64,000 nucleotides of DNA, taken from assembly GCF_000687475.1 (NCBI RefSeq), contig NC_057318.1:744001-808000 (forward strand), in the 5' to 3' direction. This DNA is from Ustilaginoidea virens (taxonomy: Eukaryota > Ascomycota > Sordariomycetes > Hypocreales > Clavicipitaceae). The notes under the pieces were generated by a model, which saw only the letters and a list, made by a program, of their open reading frames with translations, searched no databases and was not told where the DNA came from. A program made the position numbers and the translations under genes. The number at the start of each line of letters is the position of its first letter. The stretch's first letter is position 1. Below are positions 57,701 to 64,000 of this stretch, one piece after another.

Positions 57701-60700
57701 TTCTCCATGGGTTGGTTGTGGAACGAAACTCTACCGTTTGAGTCTCCCCGTTCAGCCAATGCACGCTTCCAGACGTGAAAGACGACACGACACTTTTGCC
57801 AAGCACCCCCGGAGGGATCAAGTCAAAACGATGGCCATGGTTACATGCCATAACGTTGAAGTCGTATCCATCATCTGTGGGCGATTTCGACAAGCCCAGA
57901 AAGACTTCATAGTCTTGCACCATGCTGGTGACTTTGTACTGCATTCTTTCTTCCCCGGCGGTTACTTGGACATCTGGTCGTGACCGCCCAAAAAGAACTG
58001 AATACTGGCTGTGGGATTCCATGTGTCTCGGAATCTTTCCATCCCGGCAACCGTTCGCAAAGCTTTCCGCAGTGAGCAGATTGAATTGAATTATCTGATG
58101 GATTGTGCCTTGATTGTTTTGCAAGGACGCCTCCACCCAGTACTCTGCCTGCTTCGTCCAGATTAGTGGTCTTTGAAAAGAATGACCCATGGCTCGACCG
58201 AGGCAGTCAGTCCTGGTGACTTGGTGCAGAAGCAATTGGTAGGTCTTCAGCATAAGTCTTTTCCAGTTAGAAATGAGTATTTTTGTCCATTGATGAGAAG
58301 GGTCGACAAGAATGTGGCCTTCGCCAATCAAGATTGAGCATCTCAGGAGCATGAACGCGTTCGCTTCTTCTTGTAGCAAACCACGCAGAGCGCACTCCTC
58401 CAAGTTGAATGTCTCGGCACAGACCAAACAGGCTTCAAAACACTTGGAAACCTATTCAGCGTGTCTTGAGCCTTCAGTCTCTTCCGCTGCTTTGCTTTGT
58501 AACTCTTCCGTCCATTTAAATGCAATGCCTCGGCACATGGACAAACATGCCGTGGCGGTTCCCAGTACATCTGAAGGGCCAATAGACAATACACGGGTGA
58601 TTAACATAACGAGAACCCACAAGGCTGTGTTATATTCCCAATTTGTCTTTATCTTCTCGATCCACAGGCCTATCACGTCAAGTAACTTTGCTGTGAATAT
58701 TGGGCATTCTAGTAATTGGTGCGACTCTCTGGCGATGGTTGCACACGCCGTTCCTGCTTGACAAGATACTTGAAGTAAGATTAGAGCTGTCTCCGGCTTC
58801 TTCAAGTCTACTTTAGGAATCGCCAAGTGCTGCAAGATATTCAACCAGCGTGTATGATGGCCTTGTGCCAGCAATGCCATGCATGTATGCTCATGAGATG
58901 ATATGTGAGCTGGCCGTCTATGTTGATAAGCTATTGCTTCGTTGGACAGACTTGATGCTTTTTGTTCTGCAGATTGGTCGGCAAATCGCTGAAGAGTAGC
59001 TGCAGAAGCGGGCAGTCGAACTGAACACATCTGTGGGAGGGCACTGGGAGGAATAACGGAGAGTTCCTTGAAAGTTGTTGTGTCCACGTATCTCCAGCGA
59101 CGTGTGCAATCAACAAAAATTTGGTCCAGCTGAAGTTCTGGGTGTACTTTCAGAGGTCGAAAGTTTTTTTTTTCCTCGAGTATTACCATGATCCGGGCGT
59201 TGCTTGCCAACAAATCGGTCCAACCGCTTTCGTTCGCGTAGTCGGTAAGATATACCTTGCTTCCTGCCGTTTTCTTGTCATTTCTTTCAATCTGCTGTGA
59301 TTGCGAAAGCACGTCTGTCAAAAAGAAATACGTGAAATCCCTCCACGCTTGGAAAGACAGAGGAGGTGAAAGCTCAAAAACGATGGCCTTGTATTTATCT
59401 GGGTTTGAAGGCAGTGGTGATTCGAGTACGTCGATTTTCAGCCTTTCCGCCTCCGCCTTCTGTCTGCATCTTGTACATGATGCACTATGACGAATTTCGC
59501 CTTCTGATCCATCGAGTTCTGGCTCATCGAAATCGCATGAGCCGCGGATGTAAACGTCCATCAATGAGTTGTACTTTTCAATCATCATACACAGTTCTTC
59601 CTTTTTTTTCTGTCGGCACTTATCTGCTCTCTTTTTCTTGGCCTGCCAACTCTTTTGGTAGCTTTCGTTTTTGTCGAAGGTTTTGGTCACAAATGAATCG
59701 CGCGCCCCAATGCCATCGAAAATTGATGTCTCACATTTGATGGCGTCGTACCGAGAGTTAAGGTATCGCTCCGCTTTGCCCAATCGTTGCATGTCCTCCT
59801 TAGAACTAAGAAGAAGCGCATCCCATATAGTTGAGGGAATCTCGGGACTGAACAGATGTAGTTGATCGTTGGTCGCCAACGCCGATTTATCGCACGCTAT
59901 CCATAGCTCCAAAATAGTCAAGACCATGCGAGAAATATCCATCGGATTGTCTCTGTACAGGTCTACCGCGATGCGAAAGTACTGACTGGCTAGGTCGCAG
60001 AGTTGTGAGCATGTGTTTATGTCGGCAGTGTTGGCGTCGATCCACGCATCCAGGCTTCGAGCTACCCATGCCTCGAATAAAAACAAGTTGAAGTTCTGAT
60101 ATTCCTTGTCCAATTCACTTATTTCGAGTGTTGGGAGATTTGTATGCAAAAATGATAGCAAGTGAGACTGCGGGTTTACACTCGATGGTGTTGTTTGCGC
60201 CCGGCGAGCAATTCCAGCGATGAAAGCGTCCAGACCAGGTAAGTCCAGCTTTGTATCTCTAAGTATCTTTGAAGCAGCAATCGAGGAGAGTTTCATATCG
60301 CGTGAATTCTTCAAAATGACTCGACTCCAGTTCTGGTTCATGTTCTCAGTTGCTGTGGCCAATATGCCACTGACAACAGCCATCCACGGTTCGTCCTCTG
60401 TCAAAACGAGCTTTCTTACGCGCCGACTGAGTTTCTTTACCATGCAAAAGATGGTTTCGCTCTTCAGTTTTTCCTTGAGCGCGGAATCCAGAAGACAGGA
60501 CATAAAGTGTGCCATTGCCTTTTTATAAAGGTTTGCTCCTTGGTGTTCATGGCTGCCCAGAAGCAAGTGCAAGGTGACTCGCAAGGAAAGCCAAAGTGGC
60601 GAACGCCTCCAGGGCGTCGTGGTAGCCGACTTCATAATCACATCGTCTCGCGTAAATTTCCAAACTCCCATTGTTCCGGGACGCGCTTTGGGAAAAGATA

Positions 60701-61371
60701 GCAAAAAAGCGTAGAGAAGTTCTGTAACAAGTACAGGGGAGGTAGTGTCTGTTGCTGTGGGACGCTCGGGTGCGGATAATTTTGGCGTCATGTGTTTGCA
60801 ATCCTGGTGGCTCAGAGTTGCAAGTGTGTGCGAAAGAAAATCTACGAATCTCGGCGGTTTTATCTCGTTGTCGGGGATAGACACGGCAACTTCGGGGAAA
60901 TAGCGCTTGAGGCGACCTTTACACCCCGAGACGGCTTCACTGTTCGGAGACAGCTCCCACATGCTGAAACTAATGCAGCCATTCGCTTTTCTGACCAGGA
61001 TGCTGGAATTTTGCGCTTGGATGTACAGAGGAAGTAGAAAAGTTTCTGAGTAGCGATAGTTAATACAAGATAACATAGCTTTGGGCACTAACGACAGTAC
61101 CTTTTTTGATGAGTTGATTGAGCATTGTGACAAGCTTGGTTCTTTCAATGCTTCCATTTTCTTCTCTGACTTTCATAAAAGCTTCTATGGCATGCTGCAC
61201 GCCAAGGATGATGTCTCGATCTTGATCTCTGCATGTTTTGGCAAACCTGCGTAGAGATGATGCCAAGGTCGCGAGTAGACGCTCTTCGAAGTCGATATCG
61301 TCCGCTTCGGAAGGGAGTTTCGGAAGCAGAAAAACATGATTGATGATGCAATCCAAAGTTCCTCGGTCCAT
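51769..61371 (-). CDS. Giant DUF6606/DUF3638/DUF3645 protein (putative ubiquitin hydrolase-type), one in-frame TAG
   Basis: Exons are 61371-61101, 61045-53171 and 53105-51769; phases 1 and 1 close and give 3160 codons plus the final stop. The N-terminus (MDRGTLDCIINHVFLLPKLP) is the DUF6606 start, and intron 1 joins LIKK to ETFLLPLYIQAQNSS. Around codon 2100 is a P-loop-like MGEGKSSVIVPIIATSLADG, followed by IIDESDEVFSPKYELVYPLG, the DUF3638 region. DUF3645 follows, then LAQACMRMRDLGNGQSVAF across intron 2. Fungal and plant members are annotated as ubiquitinyl hydrolases; the biochemical role is poorly established. The only internal stop is TAG at 58454-58452 (codon 955), flanked by coding-like sequence on both sides (AFKWTEELQSKAAEE before, CLVCAETFNLEECALR after). 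The gene may be pseudogenised, read through, or carry a base error. The composition is less GC-rich than neighbouring genes. Confidence 0.88.
58452..58454 (-). other. In-frame TAG stop inside the DUF3638 gene
   Basis: The codon lies between Ala-Glu and Val-Ser-Lys in a frame otherwise open for about 2,600 codons. A 117-bp phase-0 intron ending at this TAG (GTACTG donor at 58568) would remove it. However, it would also excise a segment that looks coding, with a conserved-type Trp and heptad pattern. Confidence 0.85.
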
Positions 61372-61387
61372 AATGCTGATCAGAGTG

Positions 61388-61508
61388 GGAAACGTGTCAA
61401 AGGTAGATGAAGCAGTTTGTAAAAAGTAGGAAACGCGCCAGAGGTAGGTGAAGCAGTTTGTTAAGAATAGGAAACGTCCCAAAGGTAGATGAAGCAGTCT
61501 GATAAGAA
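61388..61508. repeat. 41-bp tandem repeat, three copies, just upstream of the DUF3638 start codon
   Basis: Copies begin at about 61388, 61429 and 61470, each with GGAAACG, a variable GYC, then AAGGTAGATGAAGCAGT and a (T/A)AA(G/A)AA tail. The first copy starts about 17 bp upstream of the ATG. Confidence 0.88.
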
Positions 61509-62916
61509 TGGGCAAGCAAAACAGTCCTAACGCAGGTGAGTTGAAAGTGAGAAGGAAGAGAGAGAAAAGAGGGAGAGAGGTCATCAAGGGCATTCCAGTC
61601 TCAGCTGGCGGCCTGCAGCTGCAAGCCGGTGCGGTGGTGGCAAGCAATATTCTCCTGAAGGTTTGTTTCTCGTTGCATGTGTTTTGCTTTATCACAAATA
61701 TAATTGTGAAAGAGGCCTGTTGGCGAGGATGAAGAGGACGGGCGTTTTTGAAGATCTCACGAATGCCGTCCCGGGAATCATAACGTGGTGACCAATGTTG
61801 CAACCGAACTGCTAATCCATGGTAAGTGTTACACATGAAATCAGTCACGAAGTTGACTTACCATAACGGCATCTCCTTCTTCTACCAGATCAACCCGCGT
61901 GGGCCATCCCCAAGTACTTCAGACTACCTCACTGTTAGAAACGTGTTTTCGTTCATCGGTCACTTTGATTCCACGTCTTGCCAGCATTACACTCACTCGT
62001 CAATTGATGCATGTCCATCTCCCTCCTGAACGTAGCACACACCTGCCGCAGGTCCCTCCCACCGCCAACCGCGGAGCGAGGCATCATAAACCCATAGGAA
62101 ACCTGCAAAGAAAGGACGGCCTTTGGCCGTGCACTTTCCAGACCAGGACATCAAATACATGAAATCAATTGTTAGCCACGCGATCGTACTTTCAATTCGC
62201 TGTAGATTAGCGTTTCAATCACACGTGCCGTCGGTTCCTGGTCATCTCCACCACCATGACGCTTCGGTCGAGCAATCTTGAACCGGCGTCATATCTTGCC
62301 TCCCGCCAGCACAGCCCTCATGACTTCTCGCCGCTCGACGAGGCTGCGAAGCGGCGCCGGCCATGGTCGAGAAGCATGAGCTGGCCGCCAAGTCTGGCAA
62401 ACCGGTCCCTCGGCAAGACACCTTGACGCATTCGCAAATCATCTCCAGCCCAGGCTCTGGCCCCCATCGCGAACGAATGCCACCACCGCCGCGAGTCCGC
62501 GCAGGCTGACCTGGTGCAGCCCGGGCCCTATCCCACGGCGACCCGTCGCAGGGGTCGCAACAGGAGCCATCGTGACGACGAGCGGACGCCTCCCGGCAGA
62601 GAGCATTCATTGCCGAGTGAGTACTCGTCTACTGACAAAGGGGCAAGGAATTCAGAAGTTGAAGCAGGCATCGCGTGGGCGCTGGTGTGGAGCAGACGGA
62701 ATATCCATCGACAAGGTGCAGCCTGTTCCGCGGTCGGACAAGACCAGCTGGAAATGGCAGGTACGGCTCATCATCAACCTCTGGCACAACGTGATTTACA
62801 GTATCGAACCTTGAATTCGGTCTGCCGCCAGAATCACCGCACAGCCTGGGACGTGGCCCCACTGTGAAGCTCTCTTGATTGGCTGCATGCACCTCCACCA
62901 CATGTTGGTGCCTCGC

Positions 62917-63350
62917 ACTCACGAAAGAGCGCATCGTGGGCTTCACTTGCCTTCTCCGTCACCATCTCGTCTATTCAACGTATCTATATTGGCTTGCATG
63001 TGTGCACACCTAAATAAACGAACAGATATTCCTTGGTCACTTAGCACCGCAGGCTATTATGGCACACCTGTACACTTTAAAAGGACACACCATCAGCTTC
63101 ACTTTCCCACCTTTCTCATCATCATCTCATCTATTCCACAAATCTACTGTCAGCGTGCATCAAGTGCACACCTTAATCATTTCATAGGTACTCCCTGGTC
63201 GTCTTGACAGCCGCAAGGCCATTACTTGCCACACTTGGCGCAATCGCTCACGAAAGAGCACATCGTGGGCTTCACTTTCCCACCCACCCTCTCTCCGTCA
63301 TCATCTAGTCTATTCAATAATCTGCCGTAAGCGTGCGCTATATACGCATT
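62917..63350. repeat. Diverged direct repeat, three copies of about 155-175 bp
   Basis: Shared landmarks recur in the same order. CTCACGAAAGAGC with CATCGTGGGCTTCACTT appears at 62918 and 63248. CTTCACTT is at 62941, 63096 and 63270. A run of ATCATCTCGTCTATTCAAC type, then a GCGTGC(A/G) segment, follows in each. Copy 2 has lost the CACGAAAGAG part. Confidence 0.75.
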
Positions 63351-63670
63351 CACACGAGGCTTTCCATTTGAACCCAAAACCAAAAAAAGGAAGAAAAAGA
63401 GGAGGAGGAAAGAAAGTACAATGTGGCAGGGCAGCTGCCCTTCTAGCTTTCGCGACTATTGCTTCATTCCCCATTGCGAACCGCTTTTCCATGCCTCTTT
63501 GTCGGACAACCGTTGCCTCATCACCCAATGTCTGATAATCCAACCGAAACAAGGGACATGCATCTATGTACACTCTCGCAGCAACACTGCCACCATTGCG
63601 TGACGGCCCCGTGATTCAAGTCACCCGTTTGCCTCTAACCCAGCTCTTATCGTTCCGAATGCAAACCGGC

Positions 63671-63798
63671 ATGCGCGTCCGCCCCCCATCTCTCGCCGTC
63701 CCGAACCAAACCAGCATGCGCGTCCGCCCCCCAACTCTCGCCGTCCCGAACCAAACCAGCATGTGTGTCCGCCGCCTAACTCTTGCCGTCCCGAAACC
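63671..63798. repeat. 45-bp tandem repeat, three copies
   Basis: Copies start at 63671, 63716 and 63761 with ATGCGCGTCCGCCCCCC, ATGCGCGTCCGCCCCCC and ATGTGTGTCCGCCGCCT. Each is followed by ACTCTCGCCGTCCCGAA or a close variant. The period is a multiple of three and the plus-strand frame is open. Confidence 0.9.
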
Positions 63799-63835
63799 TC
63801 CGTCTACGTAACAAGTCCCTGCAACGCAACAGTCC

Positions 63836-64000
63836 TCACTTGGGTGCCAGATCCCCCGCAAGGTTCATATGCATGATCGCGTCCGCCGTCCAGTCCGCCT
63901 CGTCCTCGCAATCCTCACGAGCATCCCAAATATGGAAGCCTTCCCGTCCATCGACGCCCGGGAGGGACATTCGTATCTTCGGAGGCGAAGTCATGGTGTC
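63836..64000 (-). CDS. Possible C-terminal exon of a gene running off the right edge
   Basis: An open minus-strand frame enters from the right edge and ends with TGA at 63838-63836. It reads PPKIRMSLPGVDGREGFHIW, then DAREDCEDEADWTADAIMHM and ends NLAGDLAPK. The composition is protein-like (acidic, with Trp), but there are only 54 codons and no recognised family. An internal ATG would allow a 52-residue stand-alone protein, but the flush open frame suggests a truncated larger gene. Confidence 0.4.
   Translation of the reverse strand, partial: DTMTSPPKIRMSLPGVDGREGFHIWDAREDCEDEADWTADAIMHMNLAGDLAPK

Larger units (their letters stand above)
61372..63835. other. Right-hand intergenic region, repeat-rich
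   Basis: This is the upstream region of the DUF3638 gene. It holds a 41-bp repeat array (61388-61508), three diverged copies of a 155-175 bp unit (about 62917-63350) and a 45-bp array (63671-63798). The frame upstream of the chosen start is open to 61848, but the family N-terminus begins at 61371. A 117-codon frame at 62514-62867 has no recognisable feature. Confidence 0.55.

Noticed and set aside
52448..61045. Idea that the DUF3638 region is two separate genes split at the TAG
   Set aside because: The downstream frame has no suitable start codon or promoter near 58450, and both sides look like one continuous family protein.

Overview
The window is nuclear DNA of a filamentous ascomycete fungus, most likely a sordariomycete and tentatively Hypocreales. 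The evidence is GC-rich sequence, short GT-AG introns of about 50-220 bp with GTRNGT-type donors, and fungus-specific families: CFEM, Zn(II)2Cys6, fungal rhodopsin-like, Set9, Aur1/Ipt1-type PAP2 and DUF3638. Genes are separated by long intergenic regions (often 1-4 kb) full of microsatellites, homopolymer tracts and short dispersed motifs. I saw no tRNA, rRNA, transposon or CRISPR array. No function, exon joint or family was checked by search; all exon joints come from splice sites plus frame closure.

Layout, left to right. Positions 1-541 (-): truncated fungal rhodopsin-like membrane protein. 2799-4791 (-): secreted berberine-bridge-type FAD oxidase with a GC-AG intron. 6949-9047 (+): tRNA pseudouridine synthase PUS1, convergent with 9252-9861 (-) Mediator subunit Med22. 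11692-13134 (+): bestrophin-like channel, convergent with 13488-15037 (-) an MFS transporter whose frame breaks at a G10 tract. 17758-18912 (+): small protein with two complete Zn2Cys6 clusters, convergent with 19850-21622 (-) a GPI-type protein with three CFEM-like modules. 24101-25286 (+): BTB/POZ protein. 29034-30499 (+): protein resembling a fungal STAND N-terminal domain. 31739-33216 (-): Aur1/Ipt1-type PAP2 protein.

The right half is mostly housekeeping. 35864-38061 (-): Set9 H4K20 methyltransferase, divergent from 38936-39527 (+) mitochondrial ribosomal protein uL14m. 40167-41268 (-): RNA polymerase II subunit Rpb9. 43897-44979 (+): Ess1/Pin1 prolyl isomerase. 45540-47415 (-): LrgA-LrgB fusion membrane protein. 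49397-51371 (+): coiled-coil protein resembling augmin subunit HAUS3. 51769-61371 (-): giant (about 3160 codons) DUF6606/DUF3638/DUF3645 protein interrupted by one in-frame TAG. The last 2.5 kb hold three families of tandem repeats and the probable 3' end of another gene.

There is no convincing single pathway cluster. Functional links are limited to the general RNA polymerase II theme (Med22, Rpb9, Ess1, Set9) and to the possible, unproven pairing of the double-zinc-cluster protein with the CFEM protein. The observations most worth following up are the lone TAG in the giant gene, the tandem zinc-cluster protein, the triple CFEM protein, the LrgA-LrgB fusion and the frame break in the transporter.
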